Below, piece after piece: positions 37,360-49,680 of a stretch of DNA of 64,000 nt. Position 1 is the first letter of the stretch, and the number at the start of each line of letters is the position of its first letter. Source of the stretch: Exophiala sp. HKRS030 (Eukaryota > Ascomycota > Eurotiomycetes > Chaetothyriales > Herpotrichiellaceae); assembly GCA_023897205.1 (NCBI GenBank), contig JAHWDD010000018.1:168997-232996 (forward strand), read 5' to 3'. The notes under the pieces were generated by a model. It was not told the DNA's origin, made no database searches, and was given only the letters and a program-made list of their open reading frames with translations. The translations under genes and the position numbers were made by a program.

Positions 37360-38100
37360 AACATCAGGTGCACACGGCCGCCGAGAAGAGAGCGTAAGAC
37401 GGCGTAACGCTATATAGGAGCGAATGGAAGCTCTCTTGGATTCAATCTATATTCTTATCCGCTACACCTTCTCGTCATACTGCTTCTCCTTCAAGTCGTC
37501 CTTCTGTCGGCGGCTTCTGCTCGCTTCTAGAGATGACAGAAGCCCGCCCTTACGATCAATACCACTTCCAGGAGTCTATTGAGGGCAAATTGAGGTATCT
37601 AACGTATAGAAGATAACGATAACGGGGTAAGCCATTTCACCAAACTTTCGTGTTGCTTATAGTGAAAAGTTGCCAAGTCTTCAGTGCACCAATCTCCTGG
37701 AACTGTGCTGTATGCTCTCGCCGGCCCGAAAAAGTTCTTGTCACCTCGTTGCCGCCAGGACTTCCTCCAAGCACGTAGAAGCCGAGACCTTTTGTGATCG
37801 GCAATGCGCAGGCAGCCGCTGTGGCCTTGTTATCAATGGTATCGTCCCCAGGAAAATGTCTGCCAGATACTAGTTGAAGAGGTCGCTGTAAATCTGTTGA
37901 AGATTTGATCCAGATACCTTCCGATGTGGGAGATGACAAGGAGGAGGATTAGTCATTTCTTGGTCATCATTGTAAATACGTTCCAGCCTGCGGAATCTCC
38001 CTCTGAGAGCGTGTATATATATATGTGCAGCATGGGAGCCATGTTTGTGAAGATGTGAACAATGAATTAATGGAAAAACATCTCGAGCCTGAGCATAATC
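37360..38100. other. Intergenic, no gene recognised
   Basis: No coherent frame or motif. A short TATATATATATG run lies near 38015. Confidence 0.45.
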
Positions 38101-39379
38101 TCATATCCTCAACATGTATACGCTGCAGGCGAAGCCCAGGGTGGAGCCAGCTTTGTAGTTGAAATTGATCTGGCGTCCCTGTCTCGAAGTGCCCAGCTGA
38201 TACGTGCGATGCTGACCGAGCGGTGAGAGATACCTGTTCGTCGACTCACATCCGGGAATGGGGGAATTTAAAACACAACGCAAACCCGCAAGCGAGACAC
38301 TCGCCCTGTCGTCATGTTCGACCTTTGGTCCAAAGAAAAACGTCGTATCCGACTTGGTAAATACAGGGCTATCGTCGTCGAGGGCGCTCAGAAACTCCCG
38401 GATGAGCTTTGCAAGATCTTCTGTGCAGCCGTAGGCACCGAGCGAAGCGGCCTCGGTCGTGTCGTCCAAATACATTCGCTTTCCTATTGGAGACCGTGTC
38501 TTCATGTCGCCAAAAATTCGGTGGCCCGTGGCAACGACACATCCTGCATCTTGTAAACGTTGTAGCGTCTCCTTGTCAATAGCTGTGTGCAGCATTTGAA
38601 GTGGCGTGAACACTTCCTGTTGCATTACTTTGTGAAGTGGAAGCTCGGTAACCTCTTCCAACACCAAGGCAGCAAATATGTGATTCGCATTGGAGTATTC
38701 AGTGAATCCTTGCTTTTGACCCTTGTAGTAGTCTTCGGTGATTCGTGGCGCTGTATCAAGAAACTCGTCGCTGGACATCATAAACGTGCCGTCGGGAGCA
38801 AAGAGATGTTCATTCATGGGAGCGAATCCGTTTCTGTGCAGGAGCAATTCGAGGACGGATGGATCGCGCGAGAATCGAAGGATGAGCGACTTCCCTCTTC
38901 GCCGTCGAAGCACATTAAAGAGGTCGCAGGCGGACCTTTCCCAGGACATTCCCAGGGCATCATATTTCCGAGAAGAGATTATTCGGTAGTACGCGACGTT
39001 CAGTAAGACTTTCGTAAAAGACGCGACTGAGTACAGGATCCTCGTGCCGCCGTCATCGAACCGCTGGTCGGGTGAGGGATGGTAACTAGGCAATCTACTA
39101 TAACCTGAAATTAGCGGGATGCACATCTTGTCCTCGATCCTGGAACAATTGCCCTTCTAGGGAAGCCACTTACGAGCTCAGCGTCACGTTCTCGGGTCTG
39201 CTGTCGGTCTCGAAATGTAGCGAGGCGGAAGGAGTGCCCGACGAGTCGAGAAGCTGCTGCATTTCCGTCAGTCTACCAGCCGTCAAAAGCTGGAACTCCG
39301 AACGTCGGTCATGCCGCTTGTGGAGGGATCCAACTCGGAAACTATCCATCTGGAGGATAGCAATGAATGCATTCGGCAC
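38101..39379 (-). CDS. Serine beta-lactamase-fold hydrolase (class C / penicillin-binding-like)
   Basis: The main exon (to 38101) holds SVASFTK, the catalytic S-x-x-K, then YSNANHIFAALVLEEVT with the Y-x-N motif, and LGAYGCTEDLAKLI near the end. These are features of the fungal beta-lactamase/transpeptidase-like family, which includes esterases and metabolite-cluster hydrolases. An upstream exon (39379-39174) ending NVTLSS joins across a probable very short intron (39173-39140, GTAAGT to TTCCAG). The segment between this junction and SVASFTK is uncertain and may hide another splice or a lesion. The 5' end is not firmly placed. Nothing shows its substrate. Confidence 0.65.
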
Positions 39380-41640
39380 GAATGGTTTGTCTCCGAGCGA
39401 TGGCGGTCACAAGGAACGCCATCAAAGTGAAGGTGCAGACGAATGAAGGCGTGCGGCCTGGACAGCGAGGCGGCTTTCCGGAAATGATCCTAGGACGAAC
39501 TGGCGGCTCAACCTAGTTTCGACGCACCCTGCGACTGATGGTTTGTGCTACTCGGGGCACCACCTGCTTGTCCTCAGCGATGACCTATGACCTGCTTGCT
39601 GTCAGATGTGCCGCCCCAGATTAATCTGTTCGACTGGGTGGCGTGTTCTTAGGCCTGCGCGGCCAGGTGAAATTCGCGGTAATCTGTTGCGCGTATCAGA
39701 CCTCACATCGGACCACTCTTTCCACCTCTGTCTTCTGGCACCTGGCCGCGCCCATTTTCTGGAATGATTTTCCGTCAAGGTCACTGTTGATGACCACTGG
39801 GTATACTGGCAGAGTTCAACCTCGACATCTTCGACCCGACTCAAGTTTGGATGTCTTCACAGGATACTCAACCGACACCTGCTTGGTGGAGAGGCCGAGA
39901 ATCGGTCAGCACCGCCGCGACTTTGAGACCGGGAAGAGAACACATACCTGACCACAAAGCCACACAACAGTGGACTTCACGGTTGGAGGACAATATACGG
40001 GCGAAAGATCAAACGCAACTGGAAGGTGTCGCTGGTCAAGGTCAGACCTGTTGTCCTGGCTGAGCTATTAACCCATCTGGACTCATTGATGAGAAGCAAG
40101 AGGGAGAAATGCTGTGGACATCCTGTCATTCTCTGCTCCTTGTACTATCAATCAATGCTGCCATTTTCGATTCATCGATGTCCCAGCTTCGCTGACATCA
40201 TGATTCTAGCAAATAGCCTTCCTAGGTCCACCCTCGGTCGCGTAGGTTTCTCGCCGACCAAGTCACAGAGCTGTGGAGTATTCATCGCCTGTCAACCTGG
40301 GGGCGATCACTCTCGTCCTCTTCGACTGATCATCCCTCGAGATACAGATAGGCCGGGTGCCGTGACGGATCGAGGTACGTATTCCTAACGAAAAAGCGGT
40401 GGAAGAAACCGTCACTGAAGCTGCCACGGATCCAATCATCATTGGGAACGGTTCGGAGAGTCGCCTTCCTGGAAGGCAGGGTTGGAAGTCCAGCTGCCGA
40501 CAACAGTGATGGAAGGTCAATGGCTGCTTCTCATTTATGCGCACCGCCCCGTTCTGCTTGCTGGCTCCAGGAGTTGGACGAAGCTCGACCGGTCCGTGGA
40601 ATGAGAAGTATCATTTCACTGACAGCAACAAAGCGTCCAGTGAGTATTGTGTTGTATTCCGGCTGTCAATGCCGGATCTGTCGGAGCGCTTCTCGTCTGG
40701 AGCTACTTGCGCAGATCTTGGACGCTTTTCTGATGAAGACATCAAGTCTGATGAAGCAAACGCATGTTTTTCTCCGCCAATCCACCAGGAAGACACGGGT
40801 ATGGGCTCTACCGTTCGCGAAGAGCATTGACCACCTCTTTTGCTCTAGATCGAGTTCCATGGTCCATGCCGTGTCAAAGACTTGAGATCCGGTATCTGCT
40901 GCTGGATAGAGCGCAAGTCGCGGCCGCAAAAGACGGTGTTTCGGTTCTTGTCACTCCAAGACCTCAGTCGTTCGACATAGGGCATCTGTTCGGCGGGGCA
41001 TCCGCAATGACTGGTACGTAGTCAGGAAGAACTAGAGCGGTGTCTATGAGAAGCTGGTTCTGACCGGTTGGTGAAAGAACAATCGCAGCAGTCTGCCACA
41101 GGGTGACGAACGCGTCGGCAACTTGTCAATGTTTTCATTATGCGCCAAAGCCGAACCTGATCCTCGATGGCGACGGTCTATTGGTTATGCGGAGACCTTG
41201 ACAACGAGGCGACCTTGTCGATTCCGCAGAGAGCGTGGTTGATCGAAATGAATTAAGCGTTGAGATCACGTCTGCGCTAACTCGGAGCCTTACAACTCTC
41301 GGAACGGGCGTCGAGCTCGTGCCAAAGCCGGCAGCCACTGGAGAATGCACCCGCAATGGGCAGGGCAGCATCTAAGAGACCGTGACTTTTCATTAGCAGC
41401 GTGCCTGCGTCGGTCTTGTTTCTAATGTCCCCCGCCTCTGCCTTGACCGATCTTTTGGGTTCGTATCCTCACAAAATTTTCGAAGCTGCTCTGCAACATG
41501 CCTACCGGCGCCTCTGGTTATGACCCGAAGTATTCTACCTTTAAACCCGACGCTCACACCGACTCCCAAGTACCGTGACGAGGGAATCTCGGGTCTGATC
41601 GATGTGCGGGTGAACAACTGTGTAGCTAGGGGTCAGGTTA
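39380..41640. other. Unresolved 2.2-kb stretch, possibly a decayed gene
   Basis: Many frames of 60-147 codons on both strands, none continuous and none matching a family I can defend. Base composition resembles the coding DNA around it, so an old pseudogene is plausible. Confidence 0.3.
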
Positions 41641-41669
41641 CAGGAGGGGACGGTGTCTGAATCCCAAGG

Positions 41670-42872
41670 TTACGGTACAATTATATGTTGGTCTGGCGGC
41701 AGTTCCACAGGTATATTCATCAAAAATACGGGATTTCGAGGATTCGGTTCGCTAAGCTGAAATATCGCCGCATCCCAGCTCGAGGGTTCGAAATGGGTGC
41801 CGCAAAAGGTTTGAGCTGGCGCTGTGCCTATAAGCTTGGTGATCCGAAACGTTAAGCTGAAAACATACTCTTCAGAATCCCAGAGAAAATCACTCAAGGG
41901 GTTAGCGTGAGCCCAGTCCAACAAGCCTCGGAAGGTACCTTTCGCGGCAATGATATTGATGCGGATTCCCAGATCTATCGATGGCTTTCCTTGACGTTAC
42001 CTTATGTCTACCCCAAACTCTGGTGCTAGCTCTTTGAGATAATCCAATCCGGCGTGTTATTGTCTATCCGTTGATCGTCGAGGTGTAACAAGGGCAATTC
42101 CTGGGCGCGAGTGGCATTTCCCAGGAGGTCGAACAAACCAATGTCGAGTGCCGCGTTCAATCGTCGCAGGAATCGTCCTTTTACTGACTCAATCTCGTCT
42201 AAAAGTGATTCGTGCTCCGACACGGTCAAGACCTCTTCAAATCTATTGCTTCGAGTTAGTGCGTGCGATCGACAAAGCTGGGAAGTAGGACGTTTACGTT
42301 CGGTCGTTGGCCATCACCTTATTCTCCCCAATCGACCAGTCTCGAGTCATGAGGCACAGCGCGGACCATCCGAACTCGTGGGCGAATCTTAGCCATCGTT
42401 GGCCCGCTTCGATCAGCTTGCTCAGCTTCTTCTTGCGTTGATTCCACCGGACAGCATCTGGGTTGTCAGAGGCAATAAGCCCGCCATGGGTTTTACTTTT
42501 TCCTCGAAATCGAGTTGGAAACGGCACGTCCCAGACGTGTTGGATCAGAGACACATAGGCCTCGGATTTAGACCCCTTGTTCGTCGACGCCGGATAGAAT
42601 AGCGAGAAGTCCTCCTTTTCACCGCTTAGGCGACCTCTGTTGGCAACCGTGTCGTCATATAACCTAGCCAATCGAGCTAGTGCAAATCTCCGTAGGTAAC
42701 TGTTCAAGTTGACTACGGTTTTAATCCCGGCGACTGCACGAATCAGAACCCGGAGGTCTTTACTGAAAACTACAGCTATCTTTGCTTCTCCACCCTGTTG
42801 CAAAAATGTTATCACCCCTTTCAAGGCTCCGAAGGCATGGCCGTTGGCCACAGCCATCACCATTTTCACCAT
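41670..42872 (-). CDS. Hypothetical multi-exon fungal protein, possibly broken near 42050
   Basis: The exon from 42872 reads through RLYDDTVANRG, QHVWDVPFPTRF and KKLIEAGQRWLRFAHEFGW to 42298. A good 55-nt intron (42297-42243, GTAAAC donor, CACTAAC branch, AATAG acceptor) joins it to TFEEVLTVSEHESLLDEIESVKGRF. Past 42050 the frame must change to reach LDYLKELAPEFG. A last segment with LLDWAHANPLSDFLWDSEEYVF ends near 41670. So there is an unseen intron or a one-base shift. The N-terminus may lie further upstream than 42872. I do not recognise the family and see no membrane segment. Confidence 0.45.
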
Positions 42873-43301
42873 TGTGTCAAGGTGACCAGTGGAGACATCC
42901 TATTGACGTTTGCTGGTGCATAGAGCTGTTTGAGAGGAAAGCCGCTGCCATACTCGAACGGCTTTTATGGATTGACGGGGCTGATCTTTCTGTTCAGCAT
43001 CCGTCTCTCTTCTCATATCCCATTCGTCCCAATGGGAGGCGTCGGCTGTTCCGTCTCCTGCTTTGATTTTGCTCGAATCGTTCGACTCGTGTCGTTTTGT
43101 GGGTGTTTTGATGGTTGCACCCTAGCAGGATCGCTTCCTTGCTGACTTTACCCTTGTAGGGGATGCTGTTTGAGGACTATTGGACTTGGTTTTCAACAGT
43201 GATGGTCGAGCATTAAGCACCATTTCAAGATTTCCCACCTCCTCGCCTTCCGTGCCCGCGGTGCCTCCGCCTGCCCTTGGACCGCACTCTGTGCTCTCTT
43301 C

Positions 43302-44031
43302 TTACGTCGTCTTCCCAACTTCGACTCTGCTCAAAAGCTCCTGCTGCATATTCTGGCCAGAACCATTATTATGATGCTCGTTGTCGACGTGTTCTATTGG
43401 GTCGAGACTCTCATGGAGCAGCTGCCCGCCAAATTCCTCGCCTTCGGGCCGAAAGTCCAGTTGAGCAAGCGGAACGGGATACCCCGGGCAGTCCTGTAAA
43501 TATTCGCCGTTCCTATGAATAGTCCACCGTTCGGCCGCGCAGTTGACGGCTTCAGCTAACGTACAGGGTCGAGGATTGTCGTGACCAGACACATCTTGTC
43601 CTAGAGAGCCAAGGTGCTGCATTGTTGAAGCTGTTCGGTTTCGCGGGTGCGTGGCGTTGTCTCTCAATAGAAGGTATGGTGCGATGCTGAAGTTGGATGA
43701 ATCAGATACCTCCGCGGGCGCCAGTGAGTCTGCCTCTCATCGTCATGAAGTTTTGCTGACAGATATCTTCGGATCTTTCGAAAGTGGTTGCACGCGTTGA
43801 CAAAAGAGTCCCAAGGAATTTCTCTGCCTCCTTCCCGACAGTGTCCAGAGCCACGGCGAAATGGGGATAACTTTGAGAGAGTAGATTACTGTTGAAAGTG
43901 ATACATGTGCAACAATCTGCAGTAGCCGATTTCAGCGCGGCCAGGAAGAATTCTTGGAATTTGTTGCAGACGGAGTGTTCACTGTCATTCGGGAGAGTGG
44001 CGTTAGTGCTGGCCATGCTCGCCATGCTCAT
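43302..44031 (-). CDS. Small hypothetical protein (unit A of a local pair)
   Basis: A Met-rich start (MSMASMASTNATL) leads to NKFQEFFLAALKS and SYPHFAVALD before the frame stops at 43702. A further open segment to 43302 (MQHLGSLGQDVSG, then PLAQLDFRPEGEEF) may be a second exon. Similarity to the plus-strand frame at 45304 is visible: both have a polar N-terminus, F-x2-F-x4-L-x-S and YPHxAV. The family is unknown to me. Confidence 0.35.
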
Positions 44032-45303
44032 TTGGATTGATTTGGGGTGGAGCGACTGAGGAGCACAAAGAGTGAAGACCAGTGTGGGAACTCTGCGCAG
44101 GCCTGCCAACCGAGTTCGCAGAGTACATCAAGAATTCGCATGATGACGGTCGGCCGGGCTGTCAATACCTCCGAACGACGTTGGCCAAGTTCTTCCGACC
44201 ACAACGTTCGAATACGATCACATCTTTGACTCGACGATTCTGGAATTCCAGAGGCTGGAGCTTGACAATCAAGAAACCATCAAATGATGTGGACGGATCC
44301 CGAAGAGAGGACAACACGAACCTATTGTAACATATCCTTGAGTCCCAGGATGTGACCAGGAAAGTTCGTCGAAAAAAGAGATGACATTCTCTCACGTATG
44401 CGTCTGCGATGCTGGTAGCCGGATGTAAGGGGTTCGTTCCTCATGCAAAACTAGAAGGTGGCTGTTACGAACCCTCGAGAGCCAACCATTTCACAGGCAG
44501 CAATATCGACAGGGCGGCAGGAGTGTCAAGAGGTACTAGCAAACCACTGTCGAGAGTTTGTGCCGTACTGGTCCAGTAAATGCCTCACCGGTTGGGGGGC
44601 TGGTCATAGTTGATGCCTGCGCGGTGAACGTTCAGGTGACCACCCTTAGAAATCAGGGGCAGGCTCACTGACACGGCTGAATAGATGGTTTTGTTGTGGC
44701 TGCTATATCGAATATACCCTTCCTCTTTGAGCAGCCCTACAGGTACTACAAGCGTTGAAAGAAGAGCAGTTCTGGGCCGCCGTAGATCCAGTTGATAAGC
44801 CTTGCAAGAGGGCCCCGTACTTCTCAGATGATGATAATGCTGACGGAACGGCTGGAGAAGAATCATCGCCCATGACATACGACCTGTGATGGTAACAAGC
44901 GATGGATGCACTCCACTTTTGGCAGACGTGGCATGCCTATGGCGGAAAAAGATCCTTCAGCCAACAACCCCGTCCGGAGGTAAACACTTTGAGACTGCTG
45001 CCTGTCGAATCTGGCTCGCCTGAGAATGGGGCGCAACAACATGTGAGAAAAGATGGAGGCTGGGGACGCCCCGCGTACTGAAGGTCTGGCGGGAGCTGCA
45101 CGCACTGGCAACGGATTGGTTCCCAATGGCCATCCTCAGGAGCTGGAGCTTAGAACGTGAAAGCTTTTATGCAGCATGGTCCCCTAACTTCTGTCTGTCC
45201 CTGCGCATTTACCTCAGCTATTCTTCTTCCGAAAAAGGGAAGGAAAGAAAGGAAAGCGTCTCACGAGACTACACGGCAGCCTTTCCAGGACCCCAGAATT
45301 GCC
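44032..45303. other. Intergenic or decayed, no gene recognised
   Basis: Several short frames. A plus-strand segment near 44750-44870 has a coding-like composition but no family motif. Confidence 0.35.
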
Positions 45304-45684
45304 ATGGATTCCCAAGAGACAATCAGACAATCAGACACCGGCGAGACGGTTTGTCCTTCGGGGCAAATTGAGCATGTCTTCTGCCACCATCTCACGAAGT
45401 TCATGGTCGACACACTCAATTCGAAACCAGGACAAGCTGCAGGCCCCGAACATTACTTCGATCGCGTCTGCGATTCTTTTGCTGATCGATATCCCCATTG
45501 GGCAGTCACATTTGAAAATATTCGCGCGCTGGAATGTATTGCCAAAGAGGGGATCCATGGGACGGCCGAAGGGAGCTTGTATGATGGCTTTTTGCGGAAA
45601 GAGTCAAACCAACTCGGTGCAACAAAAAGGACCACAAGGCCGAGAATCAGCGTTGCTGTGGTGCTCATGGCCATGATTGGATGA
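45304..45684 (+). CDS. Small hypothetical protein (unit B), 3' part runs antisense into a P450 fragment
   Basis: ATG 45304 gives MDSQETIRQSDTGETVC, FMVDTLNSKPG and RYPHWAVTFEN, resembling unit A at 43302-44031. From about 45530 on, the frame overlaps the reverse strand of a cytochrome P450 N-terminus. The last ~50 residues are therefore probably not native, and the real gene is truncated there. Confidence 0.3.
   Translation: MDSQETIRQSDTGETVCPSGQIEHVFCHHLTKFMVDTLNSKPGQAAGPEHYFDRVCDSFADRYPHWAVTFENIRALECIAKEGIHGTAEGSLYDGFLRKESNQLGATKRTTRPRISVAVVLMAMIG
45529..45668 (-). pseudogene. Cytochrome P450 N-terminal fragment
   Basis: MSTTATLILGLVVLFVAPSW is a membrane anchor, followed by the proline hinge KLPSAVPWIP and, after a one-base shift, LFGNTFQ. 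It parallels the P450 at 47846 position by position (M-TTA, GL, SW, K-Y-LP-AVP, P, FGN). Nothing of the P450 follows. The break near 45529 coincides with the end of the unit-B similarity on the opposite strand, suggesting a rearrangement joint. Confidence 0.6.
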
Positions 45685-46559
45685 TATTGGTGCAAGGTTG
45701 GTCTTGATTTTTCTCACCGTGTTGCAAGGCTGAGACGGTGAGATTGGGGGAATATGCTAGTGGGATATTTCATATAGCTCACGGTGGATTTTGCTTTGAC
45801 CGGTGTCGAGTTCTTTGTGAATATCCATGGATAGAAAAGATGCTTTGACTCCCTTCCCTACACTGGGCAGAGATCAATATTGGAAGTGGAGTTGGTTTTC
45901 AATCAGTCGACTGAGTGAAAATGTATCCCAATAGATGGTCCGTCAAACCACCCCCGCATCCATTTCTCAGGCAATCTGTTATGATTCTGGGTGTTGATAT
46001 TTGTGCACAGTGCATTCATACTGTAGCACGATCAGACTGTGTACATTTTCCATCATCCGTCTCCTAGACATAAGTGGATGATTGAGTCATGTTCTCCACT
46101 GGGAACCATTTTGCGTCTTGCAGAACGCGGAAATTGTGGGGTTGAAAGTTTCGGCAGCCGCTGGCAATCTACCGGCGTGAGCTTTATGCCATTCTTTACA
46201 TGTTCGTTTCTTTCAGAGGATCGTCGTGGTGGCGCACCTCGTCGTGTGCAAGGTCTTTGTGCTCAAATGTGTTATCGACGACCTTTGGCCTTTCTGCCTC
46301 TGTCTTTCGCTGCTGGGTTGTCCCGAGGGTTTTGAGGCCATTTTGGTCCTGTATCCTGTATATTCGCCGCTATCAGTAGTTTCTTTGCAATGGAAAGTTA
46401 AGTACGCCGATAAGCATGGAATTGCTGCCACTGGTGCTTACTTCTCAGCTGCGCGAGAGCTTGGCGGCCTTTCGCTAATGTTTCGACGCGCAACCACCCA
46501 ACCACAGCACCACCGGCGAAACTCTCGATAGAGGCCTAAAACCATATTGTCTCGTGACC
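45685..46559. other. Intergenic, no gene recognised
   Basis: Short frames only, no motif seen on either strand. Confidence 0.4.
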
Positions 46560-46599
46560 ACACTTTACAACACACTCGCAGAAAGTAAAGTCGGCGCAA

Positions 46600-47480
46600 A
46601 CCGCTGACAAGTCGACTATCGAGGTCTCTCGCGGTATCAACCAAGCTTGTAGCGCCTGCAGGCACTCCAAACCGAAGTGTTCTAGCGGTCATCCCTGTGA
46701 GCGGTATTGCAGTCTCGGCCAGAGCGAGCTCAGTCATATCACATATCGAAAGTCCCGACTGCTTAGTGTTTCCGACCGTTCGAATACCCCCACACCCGCC
46801 ATGTCGCAGCCGGACTGATATGTTTTGACTGCGGAACAATCTCAGCACGATCAGTAGCAACAGAACCAGTCCTCCCATCAGGAGCTAGATACCACTATTG
46901 CTCTGGCGAACCAGGAGGTACAGAATCTTGGTATTCCGCAGGAAATCCCAGGCTAACTTGATTGTAATCAGATACACAGGGCAATTATCGTTCCCCAGGA
47001 ACCATCTCCGAACAGCTGGTGATAGACGCCCCAAACTCCAGCTCGTTAACGGATGCCTTCAGCATTGAGACCGCGCTTTACTTCATGGACGTCAGCACAG
47101 ATACGTTTTTCGACCTTGACCTACTGGATTGGGGTATCCTTAACAACTCCTTCATTGCCCACGGAGAACACAATACGGTTGTGGCCTGTTCGGAATCGTC
47201 CAACGTACAAGTCATATCGCCAGATGCGTCGACGAGCCCCTATGATGTCGAAGACAGCGCAGCACGGTATGTTGCGCCTGTGAATCTGCCATTTGGCATG
47301 AGTTTGATGTAGATATCACTACTGGAAGCCCATAGTTCCCAAATCCTGCAGTACCCCCGAGAGGCCAGTCAGGACTCGCGGCGATGGGATCAGTGGTTCA
47401 GCATGGACAACATGTCCCGCTTCCTGCACTCGTACTTCAAGTCCTTCCATCAACATACTTCGAGCTGCCCCCGCCTAGAA
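46600..47480 (+). pseudogene. Zn2Cys6 transcription factor, decayed
   Basis: QACSACRHSKPKC followed by GHPCERYC is a binuclear zinc-cluster start (C-x2-C-x6-C-x5-C). The fourth-to-fifth spacing is three instead of two and the sixth Cys is missing, so the cluster is damaged. No ATG precedes it in frame. Downstream, 47019-47312 is open with an acidic stretch (DLDLLDWGILNNS). A further segment near 47390-47450 reads FLHSYFKSFHQHT, like the middle-homology start of fungal regulators. Several frame changes are needed to join these parts. Confidence 0.5.
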
Positions 47481-47845
47481 AATGGAGAATGTGTGGAGAG
47501 AGTAGAAGAACTGTGCTCGACCACAAAAACATGGGGATGTCAGCACAAAGAAGGTCGCTTCTGATTTGTCACCTGCCACCCTCAGCCGGAGGGGTTTTCC
47601 AAAACAGGAATTTGTGGGTTGCATTTCGCCGGGACTCAACTTACATCAGCTTTCGGCTGAACTTGCTGACTTCCAACGGTTCACCGCTACAGCGACTTGC
47701 CGAGCCGGAGCGGTCCTCAGCTAGAAGACAATCTACCTCGAAAGAGAGACGTGCCGCCACGGTATATCAGTCACGTCCGCGTTATACCTTGTACGAACAT
47801 CGACACCGACTCTCAGAGACCATCTGCTGTAACATCTGCGCCAAG

Positions 47846-49680
47846 ATGCATACCACAGCGGCAACGACATTTGGGCTTCTGTTCCTGCTTATCGTCCAGA
47901 GCTGGGTTCGCTCATACATCAAGTCCAAAAAGTACCGTCTCCCCCCTGCCGTTCCAGGAATGCCAATATTTGGCAACGCGCTCCAGATACCTGCATTGCA
48001 GCAGGGACCGTGGGCGAAGAAGCTTGCAGAACAATATGGAGAAATGTAAGTGACTAAGTCCCTGACTCTGACATGGAGGCTCAAGGCCAGAATTGCTCAC
48101 GCCAGCGGGTCTATCAGGTTTACTCTCAAGTTTGGTGCTCAGACTTGGGTGTTCCTGAACTCTTCCAGAACAGTGAATGACCTTCTGGAGCGCCGTGCAG
48201 CCATCTATGCGTCTCGACCACCTTTCCCAATGACACAAGGCATCATGTCAGGCAATTCCCGGATTGTGCTTATGCCTTATAACGAACAGTGGCGAACCTT
48301 GCGGAAGGTCATGCACCAGATCTTGACTGTGGCCAAGCTCTACATGCCTTTCGAAGATCTTGAATCGAAGCAACTTCTATGGGACTACCTCGAGAAGCCA
48401 GACCGGTGGTGGTCAGCCAATGGTAGATATGCCAACTCGGTCATTATGAGTGTCATTTTTGGAAGGAGATCTCAGCTGGATGATCCAGACGTTGTGGAAC
48501 TCTTTGAAACCCTAGAGCTTTTCCTGGAAAATCAACAGCCAGGTGTCAATATCGTGGATGCTTTCCCAGTCCTGGATCGCTTACCCAAGCAGCTCCAGTG
48601 GTGGCGGCCTCGAGGCGAGAGGATCTTTGAGAAGACAAGGAAGTAAGTTCAACCAAGCATTAATCATGCCGAGAGTGTATGGGGTCAGGGACTAAAATAT
48701 CCGTCAGGGTCTACCTCAGAGAGGAGGAGAGACTGAAACGCAAGATGAAAGAAGGTACACAGAAGGAGTGTTTTGGCACCGCCTTCTTGGACACTAAAGA
48801 GGTGTCTCAGATGACAGAGACGCAAAGATTGTTCGTTTTTGGTACTTTGATGGAGGCTGGCAGTGACACCTCCAGAGTCACGCTAGGGCAAATCATAGCT
48901 GGCGCAGCCACGTACCCCAACTGGGTTGAACGAGCTCGAGCTGAACTCGACGCGGTCTCCGGTCACAATGCTGAGCGGCTGCCTCAGTGGGAGGATCGTG
49001 AACGACTTCCATATATCACAGCAGTGGTGAAGGAAGGCTTCCGCTGGCGACCAAACATAGCTGAGATTGGAGCGCCTACTATGCTCACAAAAGATGATGA
49101 GTATGAAGGCTACAAGTTCCCTGCGGGGACAGTCTTTACCTGGAACGCTTGGGCTATCGCTCTAGATCCAAGGGAATATAAGGATCCTGAGCGATTTTGG
49201 CCCGATCGATTCCTCGACTTTTCCCAATGCGGTGTCCTCAACCTCTGGGCAATTGTGTCGTCTTTTCGCAGTTTTCTTTTCAACGTCGACCCAATCTTCG
49301 GCTCCCACGCACAGTTCGAGACGCTGAGGAATGCCATAATCAACTGGAGAGCCGTGTGGCACCTTCGCTTCGAATCCGGCTTCTCGGACTGCTATGGCAC
49401 CCACGACCCCTGGGCACCTCAATGTATGACGGAACCTGACAGCCCGTGGAAACGGATCGGATTCTATAGAAACGCTCCGGAGTATTGGCTTCTGGCGCGT
49501 GTCATGTTAGATAAGGTGGAATTCTCTCGAGTTTCGACCGAGGGCGGCGAGAGCCTCTTGGGACGTGAGAATTGTCGTGAGACAGAGATTCCTTTGATCT
49601 TGTCCAAGTTTGACGAAACTAGCATGGACCAGGTGAACGACTTGATCACCAGCTTTCAGCCGCTAAGAATGAACGAATAA
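47846..49680 (+). CDS. Cytochrome P450 (CYP64/CYP620-like) lacking the haem-binding loop, with an unrelated C-terminal tail
   Basis: Exons 47846-48045, 48118-48642 and 48708-49680 give a clean 565-residue frame. Seen in order: membrane anchor, LPPAVPGMPIFGN hinge, I-helix FGTLMEAGSDTSR, ExxR (VKEGFRWRP) and PERFWPDRF near residue 410. Here the family should continue to FGxGRRxCxG, whose Cys ligates haem iron. Instead the sequence changes to QCGVLNLWAIVSS, and no Cys loop occurs in any frame before the stop. The last ~150 residues include WKRIGFYRNAPEYWLLARVMLDKVE, which reads like the end of some other fungal protein. So this is probably a fusion after an internal deletion and should not be a working monooxygenase, although the frame is intact. 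Confidence 0.75.

Noticed and set aside
39600..41640. Possible decayed polyketide synthase
   Set aside because: Some segments recalled PKS linker and dehydratase regions, but no KS, AT, ER, KR or ACP signature could be found in any frame.
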